Part shown: one piece after another, positions 14,833 through 22,242 of the stretch
Numbering within the stretch: the stretch's first letter is position 1
How the letters are laid out: each line of letters starts with the position of its first letter
From: Kordiimonas lipolytica
GTDB taxonomy: Bacteria > Pseudomonadota > Alphaproteobacteria > Sphingomonadales > Kordiimonadaceae
Direction of reading: 5' to 3'
Assembly: GCF_001550065.1 (NCBI RefSeq)
Contig: NZ_LRUB01000017.1
Span: forward strand, 372,001-436,000
DNA: 64,000 bases
Translations under genes and position numbers: made by a program
The notes under the pieces: generated by a model
The model's input: the letters and a program-made list of their open reading frames with translations, nothing else
Database searches by the model: none
What the model was told of the DNA's origin: nothing

Positions 14833-15393
14833 TCAGCGGCCCAACTGGCGTTTGGCGGTGGCCCTAAGGGCAATGTAATTGTCCTGGTTTTCTTTTGCGA
14901 TGCTGGCGCAGTAGGCTTGGGTGGTCATGTTCCCTCGTTCTTTCGTTTCCCGCCGCTCGGCAATGGATGTTGCAAATTCGAAGGCGTAGATGTCCTGGCC
15001 CAGGTCACTGATGAAGGTCCTGACGTCTTCTGGGCTCATATCGCCAAACTTGGACCATTCGGTCTCCTCATAGTGTGCAATGATGATTTCGCTGAGGTTC
15101 TTGAGCGCCAGCTCATTCAGGATCGGCATATTCACGTTCAGTTCGTGGCGCCTGCACATATGCACATAGGAACGGAACCGGGCGGGCCCCAAAGCGTTGT
15201 GATACAGCGGATGGTTGGTTTTGCGCACCGCAAGCCATTTATCCAGCGACCAGGTCCTGAGGGCCGCCAGGTCCTCGTTTTCGGCCTCAAAAAGTGGGTC
15301 TGGTATCGGGAAGCTTGGTGTGTCTTGCGCTGCCAGCCCCTGGCCGCAGGCCATCAGGAATAGGGCGCAGAGAACGAGCCTGAAATCAAACAT
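14833..15393 (-). CDS. Exported hypothetical protein, mostly helical
   Basis: 186 residues with a signal peptide (about 1-22, GQGLAA-Q; a Cys at 16 is not in a good lipobox context). The mature part is rich in charged helices (LAALRTWSLDKWLAVRK; ILNELALKNLSEIIIAHYEE; EDVRTFISDLGQDIYAFEFA) and contains two Cys (HMCRRH and AYCASI) that could bond. GGAAAC precedes the ATG. No family recognised. It is convergent with merR and divergent from the S26-like gene. Confidence 0.65.
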   Translation of the reverse strand: MFDFRLVLCALFLMACGQGLAAQDTPSFPIPDPLFEAENEDLAALRTWSLDKWLAVRKTNHPLYHNALGPARFRSYVHMCRRHELNVNMPILNELALKNLSEIIIAHYEETEWSKFGDMSPEDVRTFISDLGQDIYAFEFATSIAERRETKERGNMTTQAYCASIAKENQDNYIALRATAKRQLGR

Positions 15394-15482
15394 GTCTTGT
15401 TTCCTTTGTTTGGCCCGATTTTGGCGGTTTTCTTCTTTGGTGCAACCGTTAAGATGCGGCGTGAGAGAGGAAAATTACCACG

Positions 15483-15956
15483 ATGATAGCTGCGTTTATG
15501 ACACTATGGCTTGCTGCGGCCCCGCCCGCGGACTGTGCTCCTGTTGAAAAAGAGATCCACGGCACGTCCCTTGAAGGGCAGTTGATGCCTGGCCAGAAAG
15601 TGATGGCGGTGCCACCTGGCTGCCGGGACATGCAGCGGATGGATTTTGTGATCTTCACTTCAAGCGAGAGTGTCAATCTGGTGATCAAGCAAATCTGGGG
15701 TATGCCTGGGGATATACTGTCGGTCGATGACAAAGGCTATGTGTATGTCAATGGCGAGCATGTGCTGACGCCGTTTGATAAGCCCTACCGGTTGAACCCC
15801 TATTTCAAGCGCAAGCTGAAGAAGTTTGAGGGCGAACTGCATGACTATCTTTTGATGGGGCATCCGGGCAGCCTTGATAGCGGCAGGGTCGGGCCCATTG
15901 CCTATAAGGACATTGTTGGAATCGTGGAAAAGGAAGAAGGCCGCGCGCGGCCTTAA
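15483..15956 (+). CDS. Short S26 (signal peptidase I-like) protein
   Basis: 157 residues. After an N-terminal hydrophobic segment (2-17) the sequence follows family S26 order: candidate nucleophile Ser29 (GTSLEGQLMPGQ), then Lys69 in NLVIKQIWGMPGD, which matches the K-R-x-x-G-x-P-G-D general-base box, then VYVNGE and a degenerate box E (LLMGHPGSLDSGRVGPI). It is smaller than leader peptidase and lacks the usual two-segment anchor, more like conjugative TraF or stand-alone S26 proteins. Whether it processes a particular substrate is unknown. No pilus or conjugation gene is near. Confidence 0.72.
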   Translation: MIAAFMTLWLAAAPPADCAPVEKEIHGTSLEGQLMPGQKVMAVPPGCRDMQRMDFVIFTSSESVNLVIKQIWGMPGDILSVDDKGYVYVNGEHVLTPFDKPYRLNPYFKRKLKKFEGELHDYLLMGHPGSLDSGRVGPIAYKDIVGIVEKEEGRARP

Positions 15957-16831
15957 GGATTGATTGCCGAAAGCTGGCTCCGGTACCGTCGGCTGGCCGG
16001 CACGATTGAGCCATCACGGAGGCTGATCTCGGCGTCGCCGTCTGACTTGGGCTTCACAGACGTGATGCTTTCGGCATTGACGGCATATGACCGATGCACA
16101 CGAATGACATTCAGCCCCGCTTCGGAAAGCTGGCTTTCCAGCCGTGCCATGCTCAGGCGCACAAGATGCATGGTGCTGCCTGCATACAGTTCCACATAAT
16201 TGCCGGCGGCCTTGGCATAGAGGAAATCTGACGGCTTTATCCAGATCAGCTCGCTGCCGCATTTGAAGGCGAGGCGCTTTTCCGGCGTGTGGCTGGTGCC
16301 TTCCTTCAGGGCTTGTTCGCGCCGGACCAGTGCCTGTACGAGATACATGAGCGACACGAACAGGATATAGGTCACGACATCCTTGCGGTATTCATAAAGG
16401 GCATCCCGCCAAACCACGTCGAGGAAGCTATAGTTTTTCCCAAGCAGGCCCCAGAAGATCAGTTTCCTGAGGAATACCATGCCTGCCACGTGAATAGCAG
16501 AAAAGGCAATGCTGAGCCCCAAGTGCGCGAGCACGGCTTTCTTCATGCCGTCTGCATCAAGCGGCAGCCGACGCACAAACCAGCTGACGACAGGAAACAG
16601 CAGAATGATGAAAACGGCGCTTGTAGCTTCGGTAATCCAGGGGATGTATGTGTCAAGCTCATCGCCGCGGCGGTCTGCGTCCGTCAGGATCGACAGGGCA
16701 TTGACTGCCACAATCACCAGCGTGACCAGCGAGACCACGCCCCACAGGAAGCGTTCGTTCCAGCTGGGAAGGCAGTCATTGTAGAATTTCCGAAGCCCTT
16801 TCATGCCTGCCACTATATCGCCGCGGGCCAT
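15953..16831 (-). CDS. Membrane-anchored LytTR transcription regulator
   Basis: About 292 residues. Four hydrophobic segments (roughly 30-50, 70-90, 105-125, 150-170 from this start) precede a LytTR DNA-binding domain at the C-terminus: FKCGSELIWIKPSDFLYAKA, GNYVELYAG, RVHRSYAVNAESI and DGSIVPASRRYR. The start is uncertain: no ATG has a strong ribosome binding site, and 16804 is a good alternative (TTG at 16846 less so). It is divergent from the acyltransferase at 17030, a common pairing for membrane LytTR proteins. The intergenic region holds a 16-bp direct repeat that could be its binding region. Confidence 0.82.
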   Translation of the reverse strand: MARGDIVAGMKGLRKFYNDCLPSWNERFLWGVVSLVTLVIVAVNALSILTDADRRGDELDTYIPWITEATSAVFIILLFPVVSWFVRRLPLDADGMKKAVLAHLGLSIAFSAIHVAGMVFLRKLIFWGLLGKNYSFLDVVWRDALYEYRKDVVTYILFVSLMYLVQALVRREQALKEGTSHTPEKRLAFKCGSELIWIKPSDFLYAKAAGNYVELYAGSTMHLVRLSMARLESQLSEAGLNVIRVHRSYAVNAESITSVKPKSDGDAEISLRDGSIVPASRRYRSQLSAINP

Positions 16832-16870
16832 GTCGCGAAACTGCAAAGCAAAGCGTCTTGTCCCGAATAT

Positions 16871-16939
16871 GCCGCCGCTCGTCCCAGGACGGCGGCTACT
16901 AGGCCCTTGAGCCGCATAAGAAAGCCGCCGCTCGTCCCA
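16871..16939. repeat. Pair of 16-bp direct repeats between divergent genes
   Basis: GCCGCCGCTCGTCCCA occurs at 16871-16886 and exactly again at 16924-16939 (53 bp apart). The first copy also forms an inverted repeat, CCGCCG-N12-CGGCGG. LytTR regulators often bind spaced direct repeats, so this may be the control region of the LytTR/acyltransferase pair. A local duplication is the alternative. Confidence 0.6.
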
Positions 16940-17029
16940 CCGGTGCGGTGGTTCGCGTCAGGCCATCTGGCCGTTTCGGAGGTGTCATGATTTTCTGTGC
17001 GAACCCGAATAAAACGACGCGAGGAAAAA

Positions 17030-18208
17030 ATGACAAACTCAATAAACACCCGGCGGCACGACCTGGACTGGCTCAGGGTTATCGCCTTCGGCCTGCTGAT
17101 TTTTTATCATGTGGGCATGTATTATGTAACGTGGGGATGGCACGTAAAAAGCCCCTATGAAAGCGACTTCCTTGAGCCTGCCATGATGCTGCTCAACCCA
17201 TGGCGTCTGTCGCTCCTGTTTGTGATTTCTGGTATTGCAGTTCGTTTCGCTGCGGACAAGGCAAGTGCGGGCAGCTTCGCCTGGTCGCGCCTGAAACGGC
17301 TGACAGTTCCATTCTTTTTCGGTGCTTTCGTGATCGTCGCGCCGCAGACCTATTTTGAATTGCTGCGCGTAGGCGCAATTGAGCCCGGATACTGGGATTT
17401 CTACACGGGGTATGTGGATCTTGACCAGCGCTGGCAGGTGTTCACGCCCACCTATAATCATCTTTGGTATGTGCTTTATGTGCTGATCTATACGCTCCTT
17501 GTCATTCCGCTGCTGCCCCTGATGCGGGGGCTGAAGGCGGGCGTGCGCCTGCAGCAGCTGATGCAGACACCGCTGGTTCTGGTCGTGCCTGCGCTTTTGT
17601 TTGTGCTGTACCGTTTCACAACTGACGTAACCTGGCCGGAAACGCACGATATTCGCGGTGATTGGGGTGCCCATATTCGCTACTTCAGCTATTTTGTCGT
17701 GGGTTTGTTGGTTGCCAAAAGTGACGCTTTCTGGACCGGGATTGCCCACCAATGGAAATTGTCGCTTGGGCTTGCTGTTGTCGGTGGCGCGACGCTTTCG
17801 CTTGTTTGGGCCAATTGGGATATGCTCGACGTTGATGGTGTCTTCATGCAGTTGGCGCGCGCGGCCCGTATTTTCTATATCTGGTGGGTCATTTGTGCAC
17901 TCTTTGGTGCCGCACAGCGCTATCTGAACCACCCAAGTCAGACGCTCAGCTATCTCACGGAAGCGGTATTCCCATACTATATCCTGCACCAGACGGTCAT
18001 CATCGTGATCGGTGTGGCGGTGGCTCCTTACCTGCTCGGCGCCGTGCCTGAGTTTCTTCTTGTCACGTTTGGGACCATCGGCGCATGCATGCTGCTCCAT
18101 GAGTATGTCATCCGCCGTGTCGGGTTGCTGCGGCCGCTTTTTGGCCTGAAGCCGAAAGCGGCGAGCCCGGTTGGCAGGCCTGCAATGGTCAAGGCCCAGA
18201 CGATCTGA
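17030..18208 (+). CDS. Acyltransferase family 3 (OpgC/OafA-like) membrane protein
   Basis: 392 residues from the ATG at 17030, which has GAGG 6 bases upstream. The N-terminal signature is clear: RRHDLDWLRVIAFGLLIFYHVG (first helix with Arg and His), followed by about nine further membrane segments. RLKRLTVPFFFG in the second loop and HLWYVLYVLIYTLLVIPLL are typical of the acyltransferase 3 family, which moves acyl groups onto sugars or other envelope acceptors. The C-terminal tail (PKAASPVGRPAM) is cytoplasmic. The divergent LytTR regulator probably controls it. Acceptor unknown. Confidence 0.87.
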   Translation: MTNSINTRRHDLDWLRVIAFGLLIFYHVGMYYVTWGWHVKSPYESDFLEPAMMLLNPWRLSLLFVISGIAVRFAADKASAGSFAWSRLKRLTVPFFFGAFVIVAPQTYFELLRVGAIEPGYWDFYTGYVDLDQRWQVFTPTYNHLWYVLYVLIYTLLVIPLLPLMRGLKAGVRLQQLMQTPLVLVVPALLFVLYRFTTDVTWPETHDIRGDWGAHIRYFSYFVVGLLVAKSDAFWTGIAHQWKLSLGLAVVGGATLSLVWANWDMLDVDGVFMQLARAARIFYIWWVICALFGAAQRYLNHPSQTLSYLTEAVFPYYILHQTVIIVIGVAVAPYLLGAVPEFLLVTFGTIGACMLLHEYVIRRVGLLRPLFGLKPKAASPVGRPAMVKAQTI

Positions 18209-18220
18209 GGGTTAACGAGA

Positions 18221-18249
18221 AGCGGCGCAGCCACTATGGCCGCGCCGCT
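18221..18249. terminator. GC-rich hairpin between convergent genes
   Basis: AGCGGCGC (18221-18228) pairs with GCGCCGCT (18242-18249). It lies between the acyltransferase stop and the convergent ACT-domain gene. No T run, so it would be a weak or Rho-assisted bidirectional terminator. Confidence 0.45.
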
Positions 18250-18272
18250 ACATAATCGGTGTATCCATGATG

Positions 18273-18554
18273 TTATGCCGCCAGTTTTTGTGCCCGCAGC
18301 ACGAGGGTTTCAATTCGTGCGCTTTTCACAGTGATAATCTGACGTACCTTGTTCAGAAGCACGCCGGCTGAATGATCGTCCATGTCCGAGCAATCAAGCT
18401 CAATCCACTGGAAGCCTTCTTCCGTCATCCGGGCGGAAACGGTGTCGCAATCCTGACCGCGGATCGAGAAAAGCTCCAGCACGCGCGACAGGGTGTTCGG
18501 GTCATATTCCGCCATGACGGAAAAACGGGTTCGGGTATTTCCTCGCAATACCAT
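18273..18554 (-). CDS. ACT-domain protein (IlvM-like)
   Basis: 93 residues from the ATG at 18554, preceded by GGAG at 9 bases; a GTG at 18569 has no ribosome binding site. The beta-alpha-beta ACT fold fits the whole protein: TRTRFSVMAEYDPNTLSRVLELFSIRG, then a second strand-helix unit (FQWIELDCSDMDDHSAGVLLNKVRQI). It resembles the small regulatory subunit IlvM of acetolactate synthase, but no large subunit is adjacent. An intrinsic terminator on the same strand sits just upstream of its ribosome binding site, suggesting attenuation. An Lrp/AsnC gene is divergent; an amino acid is the likely effector for both. Confidence 0.75.
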   Translation of the reverse strand: MVLRGNTRTRFSVMAEYDPNTLSRVLELFSIRGQDCDTVSARMTEEGFQWIELDCSDMDDHSAGVLLNKVRQIITVKSARIETLVLRAQKLAA

Positions 18555-18570
18555 GACTTGGGTCTCCACT

Positions 18571-18618
18571 AAAAAACGCCGCCCCCGCCCGACTAATCGG
18601 GCCCTTCTGGGGTGCGGC
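18571..18618 (-). terminator. Intrinsic terminator in the leader of the ACT-domain gene
   Basis: Read on the minus strand: GCCGCACCCC, an inner CCCG-ATTAGT-CGGG hairpin, then GGGGGCGGC followed by six T. It ends about 10 bases before the gene's GGAG site. No minus-strand gene lies upstream of it, so it can only stop transcripts heading into the ACT-domain gene. Confidence 0.75.
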
Positions 18619-18693
18619 TTTGTGTCTAAGATGTGATTAATTTAGCCCAAGAGGTGCGAGAAAAGGTTCCTATTGTCGCAGGTTTAGCATATA

Positions 18694-18714
18694 AAGTGAG
18701 AAAATTTCTCATTT
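18694..18714. promoter_or_regulatory. Palindromic Lrp/AsnC-type operator
   Basis: AAGTGAGAAA-A-TTTCTCATTT: every arm position pairs except one G-T. It lies 20 bases before the Lrp/AsnC start and in the shared region with the divergent ACT-domain gene, the expected place for an autoregulatory site. Confidence 0.72.
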
Positions 18715-18734
18715 AATAATGGCAAATCGAAACT

Positions 18735-19208
18735 ATGGCCGACAATATTGACGATCTTGACGCACGTATCCTGAATTTGCTGCAGGAAGACGCGCGAATC
18801 CCGCTGGTGGACCTGGCCGAAAAAGTCGCCTCAAGCCGCTCGGCCGTTTGGCGCCGTATCCAGAAAATGGAAGAGGCTGGCGTGATTGCCAGACACACCG
18901 TGATCCTGGATGCCGAAAAGGCGGGGCTTGGCGTCTTGGTGTTTGCGCAGGTGAAGATGCATGCCCACAGTCGGGATGTGTTGCCGGATTTCATGGAAAA
19001 GGTGCGCGGTTTTCCCGAGGTGATCGAATGCCACACGCTGATGGGGGATATCGATTTTATCCTGAAGGTACGGGTCAGGGACGTTCAGGCCTATGAAGAG
19101 TTCTTCTGGAACCACTTGTCGCAGATCGACGGCGTGCGCGAGATCAATAGTTCCATTGCCCTGACGGCCGTGAAAAACACCACCAAGCTGCAGGTGACGG
19201 CGAATTAA
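18735..19208 (+). CDS. Lrp/AsnC family transcription regulator
   Basis: 157 residues. N-terminal helix-turn-helix (DDLDARILNLLQEDARIPLV, DLAEKVASSRSAVWRRIQKMEEAGVI; residues 6-52), then the RAM/AsnC ligand and oligomerisation domain (LVFAQVKMHA; VIECHTLMGDIDFILKVRVRD; YEEFFWNHLSQIDGVREINSSIAL). The family senses amino acids and forms octamers. A palindrome sits 20 bases upstream of its start and is shared with the divergent ACT-domain gene. Its 3' end overlaps the convergent TetR stop by 4 bases. Confidence 0.9.
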   Translation: MADNIDDLDARILNLLQEDARIPLVDLAEKVASSRSAVWRRIQKMEEAGVIARHTVILDAEKAGLGVLVFAQVKMHAHSRDVLPDFMEKVRGFPEVIECHTLMGDIDFILKVRVRDVQAYEEFFWNHLSQIDGVREINSSIALTAVKNTTKLQVTAN

Positions 19209-19831
19209 TCGTTTGGTCTGAACACGCGTTCCAGATAGTCGCGGTATAGCGCAACCTGCTGCGGCAGGACCGATTTTTCGCCCAAAGAGCGCGACACAAC
19301 GATGCCGCCTTCAATGAGCGTGGTCAGGAGGTCGGCCATCACATCCATATCCACCTCGCCTTTTGGCGGGTATTTTTCTGCAATCGCTTCCAGACGGTCC
19401 CGGAACAGGTCCCGCCATTCCAGAATGCCCTGTTTGTTCAGGTCATGGATTTCCTTGTTGAACAGCTGATACTGGTAGGTGCAGGAGGCGATCAGGCAGC
19501 CGGGGTGTGTTTTCGGCAGGTCACGCAGCATGTCTGTGAGGCCGTCGATCATATGCAGGAACTGCTCAAGCGGGTCGTCGGTGGCCGCGTCTGCGGCTTC
19601 AAACAGGTCCGCAAAGGCCTTGTTGTCACGCTCCAGATAGCGAAGATACATATGCTTCGCCAGCTCCGCCTTGTCCTTGAAATGATAAAAGAAGCCGCTT
19701 TTGGTGATACCAGCGGCTGCGATCAGTTCATCAATACTGGTGGCGGCGAAGCCTTTTTCCAGGACGGACTGTTCCGCAAGTTCAAGGATCAGGTCTCGTT
19801 TTGACTGTTTCTGTTCTGTCACAGGCCCCAT
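19205..19831 (-). CDS. TetR/AcrR family regulator (AcuR/NemR-like size)
   Basis: 208 residues from the ATG at 19831 (TTG at 19843 possible). Helix-turn-helix at about 12-55: LILELAEQSVLEKGFAATSI, DELIAAAGITKSGFFYHFKDKAELA. The ligand domain contains HPGCLIASCTYQYQLF with two Cys, seen in the subgroup with a TetR_C domain near PGCLI/ASx. Divergent from the homocysteine methyltransferase gene, with a TGTAC-N5-GTACA palindrome between them, so it most likely represses that gene and itself. Confidence 0.88.
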   Translation of the reverse strand: MGPVTEQKQSKRDLILELAEQSVLEKGFAATSIDELIAAAGITKSGFFYHFKDKAELAKHMYLRYLERDNKAFADLFEAADAATDDPLEQFLHMIDGLTDMLRDLPKTHPGCLIASCTYQYQLFNKEIHDLNKQGILEWRDLFRDRLEAIAEKYPPKGEVDMDVMADLLTTLIEGGIVVSRSLGEKSVLPQQVALYRDYLERVFRPND

Positions 19832-19870
19832 TCCGTGTGTCAAAAAACATATAAATCAATGGCTTGGCTT

Positions 19871-19891
19871 TACTGTACCATAAGTACACTA
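19871..19891. promoter_or_regulatory. Candidate TetR operator
   Basis: TGTAC (19874) and GTACA (19884) are perfect 5-bp arms around CATAA; outer bases TA...TA extend the symmetry with one mismatch. Located 40 bases from the TetR start and 89 bases before the methyltransferase start. Confidence 0.62.
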
Positions 19892-19979
19892 GCCCGCCCA
19901 TGACCAAATAAAGATAGTGGCCGCGAACGGGCGCCATGGTTGGACGCCTGAAAACTAAAAACAGACGCGAGGAAAAACC

Positions 19980-20933
19980 ATGACCAATAGCAATCTGCCA
20001 AATGCTGGCGAGCTGATTTATCTGACAGACAGCGGGCTTGAAACCACGCTGATTTTCCATGAAGGATGGGATCTGCCGTATTTTGCGGCGTTTGACCTTC
20101 TGAAAACAGAAAAGGGCCAAAAGGCGCTTCAGGCTTATTACATGCGCCACGGTGAAATCGCGATCGACCAGGGGCGCGGCTTTTTGATGGAAGGCCCAAC
20201 CTGGCGCGCGAGCGCTGACTGGGGCGACAAGCTGGACTATTCAGCTGACGCACTGGCTGCCGCCAATCGTGCTTCGATCGATCTGATGAATGACGTGCGC
20301 AGGACATTGCAGGCACACGCGGATATCCCTGTGTTGGTCAGCGGCTGCATCGGGCCGCGCGGTGACGGCTATGTGGCCGGCGAGGTGATGTCGGCTGAGG
20401 AGGCGCGTACCTACCACCAAGCTCAAGCCGATGCGTTCATGGAGGCCGGGGCGGATATCATCGGTGCCATCACCATGACCAATATTCCGGAAGCAACAGG
20501 CGTGGCCCTTGCCGCAAAAGAGGCCGGGATGCCGGTTGCCATCTCCTTCACCGTTGAAACCGACGGTCGGCTGCCAAGCGGTGATGCCCTCAAGGCTGCC
20601 ATTGCGGCAGTGGATGCGGCAACAGGTGCCTATCCGGCCTATTATATGATCAACTGCGCCCACCCGGAGCATTTTGGCCATGTGCTGGAAGCGGATGCCG
20701 CCTGGATGAAGCGCATCGGCGGCCTTCGGGCCAATGCATCGCGCTGCAGTCATGCAGAACTTGATGAAGCCGAAGAGCTGGACGACGGCAACCCCGAAGA
20801 ATTGGGCCAGCAATATCGGGCGCTTCTTGAAATCTTCCCGCAGATCAAAGTGCTGGGCGGATGCTGTGGCACCGATCACCGTCATATCGCCAGCATCGCG
20901 AAGGCGTGTGCGTCTCTTTCAAAGGCAGCATAA
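19980..20933 (+). CDS. Homocysteine S-methyltransferase family protein
   Basis: 317 residues, GAGG before the ATG. A Pfam-type S-methyl_trans barrel: LTDSGLETTLIFHEGWDLPYFAAFDLL at the N-terminus, LMEGPTWRAS, SGCIGPRGDGY, QADAFMEAGADIIGAITMTN, and the zinc Cys set: Cys in MINCAHP (about residue 223) and the pair in LGGCCGTDHRHI (about 298-299). Family members transfer a methyl group from S-methylmethionine or a betaine-type donor to homocysteine. The donor here is not predictable. Regulation by the divergent TetR rather than by a methionine element is unusual and suggests a catabolic role. A perfect 12-bp hairpin follows the gene. Confidence 0.87.
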   Translation: MTNSNLPNAGELIYLTDSGLETTLIFHEGWDLPYFAAFDLLKTEKGQKALQAYYMRHGEIAIDQGRGFLMEGPTWRASADWGDKLDYSADALAAANRASIDLMNDVRRTLQAHADIPVLVSGCIGPRGDGYVAGEVMSAEEARTYHQAQADAFMEAGADIIGAITMTNIPEATGVALAAKEAGMPVAISFTVETDGRLPSGDALKAAIAAVDAATGAYPAYYMINCAHPEHFGHVLEADAAWMKRIGGLRANASRCSHAELDEAEELDDGNPEELGQQYRALLEIFPQIKVLGGCCGTDHRHIASIAKACASLSKAA

Positions 20934-20958
20934 AGGCGCGCGCGGCATTCTTGATGTC

Positions 20959-20990
20959 GCCCCCGGGCAACAAGCGCCTTGCCCGGGGGC
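20959..20990 (+). terminator. Perfect 12-bp hairpin after the methyltransferase gene
   Basis: GCCCCCGGGCAA (20959-20970), loop CAAGCGCC, TTGCCCGGGGGC (20979-20990). No T run follows, so termination would be weak or factor-assisted. It separates the gene from the cobalamin riboswitch. Confidence 0.6.
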
Positions 20991-21007
20991 GTGCCATGCA
21001 GTATAGC

Positions 21008-21206
21008 GGGAACAGGTGGTGCTGGCCCGGCGTCTGAGGCGTTGGGCAGCTAAGAGGGAACACGGAGGTTGACCTGTCAACCATATGCCGTGGCTGTACC
21101 CGCAACTGTGATTGGGGACGCGTTTCAATAAGGCCCACTGGACCGTTGTAAGGTCTGGGAAGGGTGAAACCGCGGATGATCCAAAAGCCAGGAGACCTGC
21201 CACCGC
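21008..21206 (+). ncRNA. Cobalamin riboswitch
   Basis: The conserved blocks appear in order: AAGAGGGAACACGG, GCCGTGGCTGTACCCGCAACTG, GCCCACTGG, GGGAAGG and the B12 box AGCCAGGAGACCTGCC (21186-21201). Adenosylcobalamin binding is expected to shut off the btuFCD-cobQ operon. Downstream, CTCCCG at 21247-21252 is complementary to CGGGAG at 21344-21349, which is the ribosome binding site of btuF, so translational control is likely; no intrinsic terminator with a T run is evident. Confidence 0.93.
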
Positions 21207-21354
21207 GTCGCCCATCTGTCAGCCGGGCTAGCTGATCAGAGCGGTTCTCCCGCAATGGCGACAATCCCGCTGAAACGCGCGGAGATTGTCCCTGTCTTGA
21301 TAAGGCAAGCTCCCCTTCAGTGGTTTTGTGCAACCAAAGACAACGGGAGCGGGC

Positions 21355-22242
21355 ATGCCGTTTGCCCTGCATTTGAAAAACTGGTTGATCGCAGCATGCT
21401 TCGCGCTGTTGCTTCCAACGCGCGTCTCTGCGGGGCCGACTGTGGCGGGGCTGGACTTCTGCGCCGACCAATATGTCCTGGCCTTTGCGAACCGGTCTGA
21501 CATTGTCGCCGTGTCCCGTGATGCGCAGGGTCCCAGTTCCTATTACCGAAATCGCGCAGTCGGTCTGCCTGTCCTTCAGGGCGGTGCGGAAGAATTGCTG
21601 ATGCTGAGGCCAGATGTTCTGGTGCGCAGCTGGAGCGGAAGTGCCGCCATGGACCAGCGTTTTGACCGGGTCGGCATTACGGCCTATCAGCCACCTTATG
21701 CGCTCAGTTTTGAGGCCAATCTGAAGAATTTCGCCGATGTGGCGGCCCTTCTTGGGCATGAGGCCGAGGGCGAGGCCTTCATGGCGGACTATATGGCCCG
21801 CTACCGGGCGCTGCAGCAGGCAGCGCCGATCCCCCTGAAGGCTGTCTACATGACGCCCAGCGGCTTCACTGCAGGTCGCGGTAGTTCGGTGGATGATGTG
21901 ATCCGCCTGGCAGGGCTCGACCCTATTGCAGAGGATCTCGGCCTCAATGGGTGGGGTCCTCTGCCGCTAGAGCAGTTGGTGATAACGCCGCCTGATGTTG
22001 TGATCGGCAGTTTCTTTGAAGAAGGGGCTGTGCATGTCTCGAACTGGAGCGGTGGGCGCCACACAGTGTTCCGCGACCTTGTAGCCGATGTCCCCTCCAT
22101 CATGGTGCCCAGTGGGATGATGTCCTGTGGGGGCGCCTTCATGGTGGATGCCGCTGAATATATTCGTGCGGAAATCAGGCGTATGGGCCTTGTGCCCACA
22201 ACAGTGGCGACCGCCTCCAAAGCGCTGGAGGGCCGCCGATGA
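21355..22242 (+). CDS. btuF: Cobalamin-type ABC transporter substrate-binding protein
   Basis: 295 residues from the ATG at 21355 with GGGAG 5 bases upstream. Signal peptide about 1-26 (LPTRVSA-G). Type III (BtuF/FepB-like) binding protein: VAGLDFCADQYVLAFANRSDIVAVS, LPVLQGGAEELLMLRPDVLV, a mid-helix, GFTAGRGSSVDDVIRLAGL, and LPLEQLVITPPDVVIGSFF. First gene of an operon under the cobalamin riboswitch, overlapping the permease start by ATGA. That context supports B12 or another corrinoid as the ligand rather than iron siderophores. Confidence 0.88.
   Translation: MPFALHLKNWLIAACFALLLPTRVSAGPTVAGLDFCADQYVLAFANRSDIVAVSRDAQGPSSYYRNRAVGLPVLQGGAEELLMLRPDVLVRSWSGSAAMDQRFDRVGITAYQPPYALSFEANLKNFADVAALLGHEAEGEAFMADYMARYRALQQAAPIPLKAVYMTPSGFTAGRGSSVDDVIRLAGLDPIAEDLGLNGWGPLPLEQLVITPPDVVIGSFFEEGAVHVSNWSGGRHTVFRDLVADVPSIMVPSGMMSCGGAFMVDAAEYIRAEIRRMGLVPTTVATASKALEGRR

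Noticed and set aside
17039..18100. A 353-codon open frame antisense to the acyltransferase gene
   Set aside because: The plus-strand frame has clear family signatures and a good start; the antisense one has none.
18626..18712. A 28-codon frame in the leader of the ACT-domain gene
   Set aside because: No ribosome binding site, overlaps the palindromic operator, and no run of control codons; kept only as a remark on the attenuator.
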